The notes: generated by a model from the letters alone, not told the origin. A stretch of 5,671 nucleotides of DNA from Bacillota bacterium (GCA_030668755.1 DAOVEW010000104.1:1-5671), one strand, 5' to 3'; counted from the stretch's first letter, positions 1 through 5,079 are shown. Numbers and translations are program-made.

Positions 1-51
1 CAGCCCCATCGTGGTAAAGCTCTTGTGCACGTCCAGTCCTACGTACTGCAT
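1..51 (-). CDS. IS110-family transposase, N-terminal fragment (runs off the left edge)
   Basis: Reading the minus strand from an ATG at 51 gives 17 residues, MQYVGLDVHKSFTTMGL, before the window ends. The G-L-D-V-H-K segment right after the start is characteristic of IS110/IS1111 transposases. The Asp is the first acidic residue of their DEDD (RuvC-like) catalytic domain, which acts with a C-terminal serine-containing domain in RNA-guided recombination. The start is supported by an AGGAG ribosome binding site (59-63 on the plus strand as CTCCT) with a 7-nt spacer. The rest of the gene is outside the window, so completeness, subgroup (IS110 or IS1111) and activity cannot be judged. The gene converges on nothing visible and lies tail-side of the DUF4139 gene on the same strand. 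The identification rests on a short but diagnostic stretch. Confidence 0.8.
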   Translation of the reverse strand, partial: MQYVGLDVHKSFTTMGL

Positions 52-54
52 CTT

Positions 55-121
55 CGGTCTCCTCTCTGTGTCAGGTGTTTGTGCGTCAAGCACCTATTTC
101 AACACCCGCAGGAGGAGACCG
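55..121 (-). promoter_or_regulatory. Structured 5' leader that sequesters the transposase ribosome binding site
   Basis: On the minus-strand transcript CGGTCTCCTC (121-112) pairs perfectly over 10 bp with GAGGAGACCG (64-55). The second arm contains the transposase AGGAG ribosome binding site, and the ATG follows 3 nt after the arm. Inside, GGTGTT (106-101) pairs with AACACC (79-74), and GTGC (93-90) pairs with GCAC (84-81) around a TTGAC loop, giving a nested, bulged stem about 67 nt long. The pairing is read directly. Translational repression of the transposase is inferred, as known for other insertion sequences whose start sites are hidden in hairpins. It could instead be part of a guide-RNA-like structure of the element end. 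Confidence 0.5.
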
Positions 122-129
122 TCTTATGA

Positions 130-144
130 TAACCCTACAGGTTA
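130..144. repeat. Small inverted repeat over the DUF4139 stop codon
   Basis: TAACC (130-134) and GGTTA (140-144) are a 5-bp inverted repeat around CTACA. The right arm includes the stop codon of the DUF4139 gene. The central CCCTACAG (133-140) is identical to one arm of the cloverleaf repeat at 3834-3890. No T-run follows, so it is not a convincing terminator. Confidence 0.35.
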
Positions 145-1830
145 CCGCCGGATGAGCGCCTCGTAGGTGTAGGTGATTTCCTGGCTCTCGCCGGGTTGGA
201 GCTCAATCTTCCAGGTCAGTTGGTGAACCGGATTCATGCGGCGGAGGCCGCGGGCGAGGGCTATGTCTTCGGCCTTGTGTGAGGTATGTTTGACCTCACC
301 GGAGAGGGTCTTCTCGATCTCGAGGGATATCTTCTCCGCCTTGTAGTTGGTGATGTTGAGAGTGCCCTCCAGGGAGACGCGGTCGAAGTAGTTGCCGTAT
401 ATCCGCTCAGCCTCCCGAGTGCGCTCGACCTCGACCTCGGTCTGCTCTGCGTTGACGCTGATGGCCTGGGTGATCTTAACGGTGGATTCGCCCTCTGGAG
501 GAGTGTACTTGAGGGTGTCCTGGCCGATGATGTTGCCGTCGTTCATGAGCTGCGCAGGAGCAGTGGTCCAGGGGACCGCCGTGGTGTTGGTCAAGCGGAC
601 GCTGTGCCAGACTTCCTCGGGCTTGTCGCCTTCCTGTTGTCTGCGGACTCCGTACCTGTCTTGCTCGTTGATGTAGTCTGGTATCTCCCAATGGTAGAAC
701 TCCGTGTATGGGACGTTCTCGGTGAAGAGCGGGTAGTAGCCGGTTTCGTCCTTTGCGAGCGTGACATCTTCGAGGGGATAGAGGAAGAGGTCCTCGGCGA
801 TCTGGCCGACCGCCGCGGCGCCGTAGTCGGGCATGGCAGACGACGCGCCTCCCCCACCCCTACCACCTCGTGTGAACTCGGCGCTCTGCGCCATGACGTT
901 GGCCATGACAGCCGCGCCCCCCATCTCCGAGCGCCCTCGGGATAGGGAGCGGAGAAAGGCCGCCAGGTCCTCCTTCTTGGCCATGGGGCTCAGGACGTCG
1001 GCGAACTGGAGGTTCGGAAAGCCGGTGATGAGGTCAACATGGGCTTCCTCCAGGTCTTCGGCCTCGTTGACGATGAGGGCCTTGGCGGTGAGGCGAGCAT
1101 CCTTGGGGTGGGAGATGTCGAGCAGGTAGCTGGGGGCCCACGTGATGCCCTTGGCAAGGTAGGAGACGGAGAGCCAGTCGCCGCGCTGGGCGGCCGCGAG
1201 GTTGGCCCGCACCTCGACCCTCTTGATCTCCCTCGTGAGGGTCGTGGAGAAGTCGGGGGAGGTGAACTGAACTCGGCCGTAGGTGGTCGCGTCGAAGACA
1301 CTAAGGCCCAGGTGAGTCTCGAAGAAGAGGAGGGGCGATCCGCCTCCCTCATGAGGCGAGTCCTGTCCGGCCGAGGGACCCATCTGGTAGGGATTCGGCT
1401 GGCGCGCGGCGCGGGGTCGCGGCGGCGTCATGGCGACGATGGTGCCCAAGAGCCCACCGCCGTCCCACGGATTGCCGAGCACGGCCTCCCGGCCGATGTT
1501 CGCGCGAAGAAGCTCGATGAGGCTGCGCGCCGGAACATCCTCTTCGAGGGTCACCTCGCGGGAGATGACGCTGTTGAGCTTCGCGCTCTCGGGACAGCTC
1601 ACCCAGAAGGTGCCGTGGGAGGGGGCCGCGAAGGGGCCCAGGATGACGAGTTCCGCCTCGTCTGGGAGCGTGCCCTCGCGGACGAAGAAACTCAGCCCGT
1701 TCTTGAAGAGAGCGACGCGCTTGACGCGAGTCTGGACGGAGGCCGGCTCGGCGGCTTGCGCCGAGACTGTGGAAAGGGAAAAGGCGAGGAGGCAGAAGCA
1801 TGACACAACGCAACCATAGGCTTTTTTCAT
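142..1830 (-). CDS. Exported DUF4139-domain protein
   Basis: The product is a 562-residue protein. It starts with a Sec signal peptide (Lys-Lys, then a hydrophobic core to about residue 23) with probable cleavage after Ala26 in S-A-Q-A/A-E. Residues 35-45 (RVKRVALFKNG) resemble the first strand of the DUF4140 region that normally opens these proteins, but the long coiled coil usually found between DUF4140 and DUF4139 is absent. A Pro/Arg-rich linker lies at about 135-155. The core signature is at about 219-275: L-S-V-S-Y-L-A-K-G-I-T-W-A-P-S-Y-L, then the N-E-A-E-D-L-E segment, then V-D-L-I-T-G-F-P. A Gly-rich linker (about 321-328) splits the domain. The C-terminus ends in the beta-rich P-G-E-S-Q-E-I-T-Y-T-Y-E segment typical of the family, so the gene looks intact. 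A GGGGG-type ribosome binding site (1840-1846) precedes the ATG by 9 nt. The function is unknown; some relatives are annotated as mucoidy-inhibitor-like. Divergent pairing with an amidase suggests an envelope role. Confidence 0.85.
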   Translation of the reverse strand: MKKAYGCVVSCFCLLAFSLSTVSAQAAEPASVQTRVKRVALFKNGLSFFVREGTLPDEAELVILGPFAAPSHGTFWVSCPESAKLNSVISREVTLEEDVPARSLIELLRANIGREAVLGNPWDGGGLLGTIVAMTPPRPRAARQPNPYQMGPSAGQDSPHEGGGSPLLFFETHLGLSVFDATTYGRVQFTSPDFSTTLTREIKRVEVRANLAAAQRGDWLSVSYLAKGITWAPSYLLDISHPKDARLTAKALIVNEAEDLEEAHVDLITGFPNLQFADVLSPMAKKEDLAAFLRSLSRGRSEMGGAAVMANVMAQSAEFTRGGRGGGGASSAMPDYGAAAVGQIAEDLFLYPLEDVTLAKDETGYYPLFTENVPYTEFYHWEIPDYINEQDRYGVRRQQEGDKPEEVWHSVRLTNTTAVPWTTAPAQLMNDGNIIGQDTLKYTPPEGESTVKITQAISVNAEQTEVEVERTREAERIYGNYFDRVSLEGTLNITNYKAEKISLEIEKTLSGEVKHTSHKAEDIALARGLRRMNPVHQLTWKIELQPGESQEITYTYEALIRR

Positions 1831-1839
1831 CTTGGTGTT

Positions 1840-1846
1840 CCCCCTT
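1840..1846 (-). promoter_or_regulatory. Ribosome binding site of the DUF4139 gene
   Basis: The minus strand reads AAGGGGG, 9 nt before the ATG at 1830. The purine run is the only good ribosome binding site near this start and supports it. Confidence 0.55.
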
Positions 1847-1855
1847 TGCTGGGTT

Positions 1856-1874
1856 CAGGTGTTAGACACACCTG
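1856..1874. promoter_or_regulatory. Inverted repeat in the leader of the DUF4139 gene
   Basis: CAGGTGT (1856-1862) and ACACCTG (1868-1874) form a perfect 7-bp inverted repeat with a 5-nt spacer, 26 nt upstream of the DUF4139 start codon in the divergent spacer. It could be an operator for a dimeric repressor or an RNA hairpin in the leader. No convincing minus-strand promoter was found beside it, so the role is open. Confidence 0.35.
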
Positions 1875-1988
1875 GCGGGCGCAACGTTCCGGCGTCCGAG
1901 AGCAGCTTCCGGTTCGAGTGCTCCCTTCCTCTAACCGCCTTGGAGGTTGGGCGCATCAGGTGCTGCTTGTGCGCGCGTAAGATGTATG

Positions 1989-2017
1989 TTGCTGAGGTCG
2001 GGGGTGGATGTTATACT
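1989..2017 (+). promoter_or_regulatory. Sigma70-like promoter of the amidase gene
   Basis: A -35-like TTGCTG (1989-1994) is separated by exactly 17 nt from a good -10, TATACT (2012-2017). Transcription would begin near 2024, giving a leader of about 26 nt before the ATG at 2050. This makes the in-frame ATG at 2008 untenable, because it would lie upstream of the transcript start. The -35 is weak (3 of 6 consensus bases). Confidence 0.5.
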
Positions 2018-2038
2018 CGCGTTGGCTGAAGGCCGATC

Positions 2039-2043
2039 AGGGA
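2039..2043 (+). promoter_or_regulatory. Ribosome binding site that fixes the amidase start
   Basis: AGGGA lies 6 nt upstream of the ATG at 2050, and the signal peptide begins exactly at this codon. The in-frame ATG at 2008 has no such site and would put 14 unlikely residues ahead of the signal peptide. Confidence 0.6.
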
Positions 2044-2049
2044 ATTAGC

Positions 2050-3804
2050 ATGAAGGTTGAGGTGGCCGTCAGGGTTGCAGCAGCGACGCTCTGTCTGCTG
2101 TTCTCCGCCGTGCCTGCGGCGGCGGACACTATGGTGGTGAGGGGACATCGGGTGGAGTCGCCGAGGGCTTTCATCGAAGAAGGCGATGAGGTATACGCGC
2201 CGTTCCTGGCGGCGCTGAAGTACCTCGGCGCCGAGTACGAGATCAGCTCCGAGGCGATCATCATCACCACAGGAGATGAGCGGCAGATCGTCATCGCCCG
2301 CGAGCGCGCCGAGGCGACCCGTGATGGGGTGCTGCGCGAGCTGCCCGGGCCGCCGAGGGAGGAAAGGGGGGTATTGGTGCTGCCCGCCAAAGCAGTGGGG
2401 TCGCTGCTTGGGTGCGCGGTGCGATGGGCGGAGGAAACGCGGACGCTTTACGTCTACCCGTGGGTGCGGGAGTTCTCTCTGGCAACGCTGCGCGACCGGC
2501 ACCGGCTGACGATAGGGGCAGAGGGGCCCATCAGGTACGAGACGGGCGAGCTGGACAATCCCCCTCGGCTATTCGTGGACCTGATCGACATGGACCTCGC
2601 GCAGATTCCGTCGGAGGTGATGCTCGAAGGGAGCTACCTGAAGGGAGCTCGCGTCCATCAGCACAGCCTGGCGCCGGCGCCGGAGGGCGAGATCACGCGT
2701 GTGGTGGTGGAATTGGAGGAATGGCGCGAGTACCGCATCCGGCGGAGCGAGGACAAGCGGACTCTGGAGATTGAGTTCCCGCTGCCGGAGGCGGTGGAGC
2801 TGCCGCCCGATGTGCCGCCCGTCATCCTGACGGGGTTGGAGTTCCAGCGGATTTCATCGCGGCTGGCCGCGGTGAAGCTATCGGTGTTCGGGACGCCGTA
2901 CTGCACGTCCCAGCGGCTGGACGAAGGGGGGGTGCTGTGCGTGGAGATCGCAAATGCCTCCAGCAGGATCGAGCGGCCGTTCCTGGAGCTGTCGGATGCG
3001 GTCGTCCTTGAAGTGTGCATGGTGGAGGCGCCGGAGAAGCCGGGCACGCAGCGGCTGATGATACCATTGCGGGAGCCCGTCGGGCACGCCGTGGTGACGG
3101 AAGACGGGGAGCTGCAGATTCTGCTGGGGAAGTTCGCGCTGGAGGAGCTGAAGGTGGTCGTGGATGCAGGGCACGGCGGGCACGACACGGGGGCGGTCGG
3201 GCGTTCGGGGCTTCAGGAGAAAGACGTGAACCTGGACATCGCGCGTCGCGTCTATCGCATGCTTCAGGCTATGGGCGTCGAGGTACGGATGACGAGGGTG
3301 GACGACAATCCGCTGAGGCCGTGGACGCGGCGGAACCATGCGCAGCACCGGCGGGAGCTGGTGGCGCGATGTGATGTGGCCAATGAGATGGGCGCGGACC
3401 TGTTCGTATCCATCCACTCCAATGCCCGCGAAAGGAATCCGATGGACTGCCGCGGCACCGAGACCTATTACCGGAAGGCGGACAGCTACGCTTTTGCTTG
3501 TGCGATGCAGGAGGAGATGGTGAAGACGGTGCGGCTGCCGGACGGCGGGGTGATACGACACCCGAAGTCTATCATCGTGCTCTACAGGGCGCAGATGCCG
3601 TCGGTGCTGGTGGAGGTGGGCTATCTGAGTCATCCGGAGGACGAGGCGCAGCTTGCGACACAGGGGCTCCGCGATCGCGCGGCGCGCGGGATCGTCAACG
3701 GAATCCGACGGTACGTGGAGGAGGGAGGACTGCTGCCGGAGTTGGCGCGGAGGGAGCGGGAGCGGGTGAGGGAGGAGGCGGCCCCGAAGGTCAGCGGGCA
3801 CTAA
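2050..3804 (+). CDS. Exported N-acetylmuramoyl-L-alanine amidase with stalk-like, AMIN-like and Amidase_3 domains
   Basis: This 584-residue enzyme is predicted to cleave the amide bond between N-acetylmuramic acid and L-alanine in peptidoglycan, outside the cytoplasmic membrane. The signal peptide runs over residues 1-25 (cleavage after A-A-A). Residues about 26-136 resemble the copper amine oxidase N-terminal (stalk) domain, with V-Y-A-P-F-L-A-A-L-K-Y-L-G-A early and L-P-A-K-A-V later. Residues about 138-245 look like an AMIN domain, including the D-N-P-P-R-L-F-V-D-L segment. A second, more divergent AMIN-like segment spans about 255-362. The Amidase_3 domain covers about 367-557 and keeps the full zinc/catalytic set: His375 in D-A-G-H-G-G, Glu390, His456 in S-I-H-S-N-A and Glu522 in V-L-V-E-V-G-Y. 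A charged Arg/Glu tail ends the protein. Domain order resembles AmiC-type division and sporulation amidases, in which AMIN binds the wall. The catalytic call is secure; the stalk and second AMIN assignments are by eye. No regulatory partner is visible in the window. Confidence 0.93.
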   Translation: MKVEVAVRVAAATLCLLFSAVPAAADTMVVRGHRVESPRAFIEEGDEVYAPFLAALKYLGAEYEISSEAIIITTGDERQIVIARERAEATRDGVLRELPGPPREERGVLVLPAKAVGSLLGCAVRWAEETRTLYVYPWVREFSLATLRDRHRLTIGAEGPIRYETGELDNPPRLFVDLIDMDLAQIPSEVMLEGSYLKGARVHQHSLAPAPEGEITRVVVELEEWREYRIRRSEDKRTLEIEFPLPEAVELPPDVPPVILTGLEFQRISSRLAAVKLSVFGTPYCTSQRLDEGGVLCVEIANASSRIERPFLELSDAVVLEVCMVEAPEKPGTQRLMIPLREPVGHAVVTEDGELQILLGKFALEELKVVVDAGHGGHDTGAVGRSGLQEKDVNLDIARRVYRMLQAMGVEVRMTRVDDNPLRPWTRRNHAQHRRELVARCDVANEMGADLFVSIHSNARERNPMDCRGTETYYRKADSYAFACAMQEEMVKTVRLPDGGVIRHPKSIIVLYRAQMPSVLVEVGYLSHPEDEAQLATQGLRDRAARGIVNGIRRYVEEGGLLPELARRERERVREEAAPKVSGH

Positions 3805-3833
3805 ACAGCTTTGCGTTCAAACATAGAGGTGTG

Positions 3834-3890
3834 CTGTAGGGCGGGCATACCTATGCCCGCCAGGCTGGCATGAGTATGCTAGCCCTACAG
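3834..3890. repeat. 57-nt cloverleaf-like palindromic repeat
   Basis: CTGTAGGGC (3834-3842) and GCCCTACAG (3882-3890) are perfect 9-bp outer arms. They enclose hairpin 1, GCGGGCATA (3841-3849) with TATGCCCGC (3852-3860), and hairpin 2, GGCTGGCAT (3863-3871) with ATGCTAGCC (3876-3884), which has one G-T wobble. The inner hairpins share their outermost bases with the outer arms, so linear and cloverleaf folds compete. It lies 29 nt after the amidase stop codon. No T-run follows, so it is a poor intrinsic terminator. It resembles REP-type dispersed palindromes found between genes. Confidence 0.7.
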
Positions 3891-3966
3891 TTCGCCGTCG
3901 CGGGTTAGTCCCACCGCGCTACTTGGGGCCCAAGCCCGGAGATACCGAGAACGCAATGACCCTGTA

Positions 3967-3994
3967 CCTCCCGTAGGAGGGACATTCCTGTCCC
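3967..3994. repeat. Pair of overlapping, mutually exclusive hairpins
   Basis: CCTCC (3967-3971) can pair with GGAGG (3976-3980) around CGTA. Alternatively GGGACA (3979-3984) pairs with TGTCCC (3989-3994) around TTCC. The two share bases 3979-3980, so only one can fully form. The compact GGGACA-TTCC-TGTCCC unit looks like a dispersed intergenic repeat unit, but only one copy is present here. Confidence 0.5.
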
Positions 3995-4063
3995 GACCAT
4001 CTCCGTTCCCAGAACACCACCACCACCATAGCAATCCAGCAATTTCCTCACCTTTCTCCATCT

Positions 4064-4096
4064 CCTCTTGCGGAGTGTTGGACTACCGGCAAGAGG
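4064..4096. repeat. Intergenic stem-loop
   Basis: CCTCTTGC (4064-4071) pairs perfectly with GCAAGAGG (4089-4096). The stem extends two more base pairs past a single-base bulge, leaving a loop of about 12 nt. No U-tract follows, so it is not assigned as a terminator. Confidence 0.4.
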
Positions 4097-4113
4097 CGGT
4101 AACCCGGGCGGCC

Positions 4114-4127
4114 CCGTTCCCGAACGG
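4114..4127. repeat. Short perfect palindrome
   Basis: CCGTTC (4114-4119) and GAACGG (4122-4127) are 6-bp arms around CC. Its near-symmetry fits a small protein binding site or a fragment of a larger repeat. Nothing else supports a function. Confidence 0.3.
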
Positions 4128-4183
4128 CTTCACGCTGCGGGTGTGACTTATCTTTCTAGGTCGGAGGAGGACCGCTTTCCTGC

Positions 4184-4276
4184 TGTCATCCTGAGTTCGC
4201 CGGAGGCGGACGAAGGATCCATTGATTGAGGGGTCCCTTATGAGAATGGATTCTTCGGCTGCGCCTCAGAATGACA
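4184..4276. repeat. 93-nt imperfect inverted repeat (MITE- or REP-like)
   Basis: The left end TGTCATCCTGAG (4184-4195) matches the reverse complement of CTCAGAATGACA (4265-4276) with one mismatch. The inner arms GAAGGATCCAT (4212-4222) and ATGGATTCTTC (4246-4256) also match with one mismatch. The mismatches are of the G-T type, so the fold survives as RNA. From memory, units of the form TGTCATTCTGAG...GAAGAATC are scattered between genes in many unrelated bacteria; this one appears to be two such units head to head with about 23 nt between. No ORF is inside. Confidence 0.65.
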
Positions 4277-4349
4277 CCTGAGCGCGCAACAGAGAAACCT
4301 ATCGGGCCGACCTAGACTTTGAAGTCACACGCACCACGCTGGCCAGACC

Positions 4350-4378
4350 TTGACCCTGGGCGGCCTCCAGCTTAGACT
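4350..4378 (+). promoter_or_regulatory. Sigma70-like promoter of the repeat-protein gene
   Basis: TTGACC (4350-4355, 5 of 6 consensus bases) and TAGACT (4373-4378, 4 of 6) are separated by exactly 17 nt. The start site would fall near 4385, giving a leader of about 40 nt. The gene therefore has its own promoter and is not read only from the amidase operon. Confidence 0.6.
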
Positions 4379-4411
4379 ACCCGCAGACCGGCGCAGAATG
4401 GGCAGCGCCAA

Positions 4412-4423
4412 GGGAGGGGAGGA
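4412..4423 (+). promoter_or_regulatory. Strong ribosome binding site of the repeat-protein gene
   Basis: A purine-rich GGGAGGGGAGGA stretch lies directly ahead of the ATG at 4426. It contains GGAGG matches at workable spacing, and it favours this start over the in-frame ATGs at codons 8 and 9. Confidence 0.6.
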
Positions 4424-4425
4424 AG

Positions 4426-5010
4426 ATGAGCAGAGGCAAGTGGGCTATGATGACTGTGGCGGTGTGTGTTCTGGCGGCGGCTGTGGCGGTGGCCTATGCC
4501 GCGGGGACGCAGGCGGCCGTGCCGGTGCAGGAGGTGGTAAAGGCGCAGAGGTTTGAGCTGGTGGACGCGGAGGGGAAGGCGCGTGCTGTGCTTGCCTTGA
4601 AGGACGGCGACCCCGGGCTTGTGCTGCTGGACAAAGACGGCAGGCCGCGCGCTTGGCTGGACGGGGGGAACAGCGTGTCGGGCCCTGGCCTTAGGCTCTA
4701 CGACGGAACCAGCTTCTTCGCGCGCTCTGAGTTGACGCTGAGGGGCGGAGAACCGTTCCTCCTGCTCTATGGCAAAGATGAGAGGGGCTGTGCTGCTCTG
4801 AGCCTGGATGTAGTCGGCGTACTGTCGGGCTTCACGCTCCCCGACAAAGACGACAAGCTGCGCGCTCTGATGGGTGTGGAGGGCGAGATGCTGGGCCTCA
4901 CACTGCAGGACAAAGACGGCGAACTGCGCTCTGCGCTGGTACTGGTGGACGGCAACCCCCGGCTTCTGCTGCGGGACAAGGAGGGCAAGGTCATCTGGGG
5001 CGCGCCGTAG
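4426..5010 (+). CDS. Exported protein made of about seven Asp/Gly-rich 22-24-residue repeats, function unknown
   Basis: The product has 194 residues. It begins with a signal peptide or N-terminal anchor (Arg/Lys at 3-5, hydrophobic and Ala-rich to about residue 26, possible cleavage near Ala25-Ala31). From residue 42 nearly the whole protein is tandem repeats starting at about 42, 65, 89, 112, 136, 158 and 180, the last one truncated. The consensus is roughly hydrophobic-x-L-x-D-K-D-G-K-x-R-A-x-L-x-x-x-D-G-x-P-x. Repeats 1, 2, 5, 6 and 7 keep the D-x-D/E-G-K/R-like core, while 3 and 4 are degenerate. The alternation of hydrophobic strands with D/G turns predicts a repetitive beta fold (solenoid or propeller-like), and the D-K-D-G turns could bind calcium. 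I have seen similar repeats in uncharacterised bacterial proteins but know no assigned function. A strong promoter and ribosome binding site support expression. No neighbour indicates its partner. Confidence 0.85.
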   Translation: MSRGKWAMMTVAVCVLAAAVAVAYAAGTQAAVPVQEVVKAQRFELVDAEGKARAVLALKDGDPGLVLLDKDGRPRAWLDGGNSVSGPGLRLYDGTSFFARSELTLRGGEPFLLLYGKDERGCAALSLDVVGVLSGFTLPDKDDKLRALMGVEGEMLGLTLQDKDGELRSALVLVDGNPRLLLRDKEGKVIWGAP

Positions 5011-5020
5011 GAAGCGCGCC
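4999..5020 (+). terminator. GC-rich hairpin over the repeat-protein stop codon
   Basis: GGCGCGC (4999-5005) pairs perfectly with GCGCGCC (5014-5020); the loop contains the TAG stop (5008-5010). It is followed by TTCTGGCTGTTGTT, which is T-rich but has no continuous T-run. It may be a weak intrinsic terminator or an mRNA 3'-end stabiliser. Confidence 0.35.
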
Positions 5021-5079
5021 TTCTGGCTGTTGTTCAGGTGGTGTGCAGAAGAGCCGACAGGTGGTAAGACTGGCGGTGA

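Larger units (their letters stand above)
1..129 (-). mobile_element. IS110-family insertion sequence, transposase-proximal end (partial)
   Basis: The window begins inside an IS110-type element: transposase start codon at 51, then about 80-90 nt of non-coding leader, then the neighbouring gene's stop codon at 142-144. The element boundary must therefore lie between about 65 and 141. IS110 elements usually lack clear terminal inverted repeats and target duplications, so the exact end cannot be set from one side; 129 is a guess placed before the TAACC-ctaca-GGTTA motif (130-144). In the IS110 group the bridge RNA is encoded in a longer non-coding region upstream of the transposase, whereas in the IS1111 group it lies downstream. 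The short leader here favours a downstream bridge RNA, outside the window. Confidence 0.55.
3805..4425. other. Gene-free, palindrome-rich spacer
   Basis: These 621 bp between the amidase and the repeat-protein gene contain no reading frame with a ribosome binding site and protein-like composition, and no tRNA or rRNA. What they do contain is a run of unrelated inverted repeats, each listed separately, a further short one (CGCGG at 3899-3903 with CCGCG at 3914-3918), and the promoter of the downstream gene near the right end. Confidence 0.7.

Noticed and set aside
286..945. Plus-strand frame of 219 codons opposite the DUF4139 gene
   Set aside because: Shadow of the minus-strand coding frame; composition is Leu/Val/Asp-rich with no recognisable fold signature.
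1039..1803. Plus-strand frame of 254 codons opposite the DUF4139 gene
   Set aside because: It is Gly/Arg/Glu/Ala-rich with no domain or ribosome binding site. The minus-strand frame has a signal peptide and family motifs throughout.
2008..2049. Upstream in-frame ATG at 2008 as the amidase start
   Set aside because: It overlaps the -10 box (2012-2017), has no good ribosome binding site and adds 14 residues ahead of a standard signal peptide. ATG at 2050 has AGGGA at proper spacing.
1831..2049. Minus-strand promoter using TATAAC (2015-2010)
   Set aside because: It is the reverse of the amidase -10 region and has no -35 match at 16-18 nt, so it is not supported.
2878..3801. Long antisense frame of 307 codons across the amidase gene
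   Set aside because: The product is His/Arg/Pro/Leu-rich low-complexity sequence without a domain, typical of the reverse of a GC-rich gene; the sense frame has all catalytic residues.
3834..3890. Intrinsic terminator for the amidase gene
   Set aside because: The hairpins are strong but no T-run follows any of them; a palindromic repeat fits better.
3834..4276. CRISPR array or tRNA-like gene
   Set aside because: The repeats differ from each other and have no regular spacers; the cloverleaf-like element lacks the T-loop, anticodon arm geometry and acceptor features of a tRNA.
4350..4556. 68-codon frame starting in the promoter region before the repeat-protein gene
   Set aside because: It begins inside the -35 box, has no ribosome binding site and becomes a Gly-rich out-of-frame reading of the signal peptide region.
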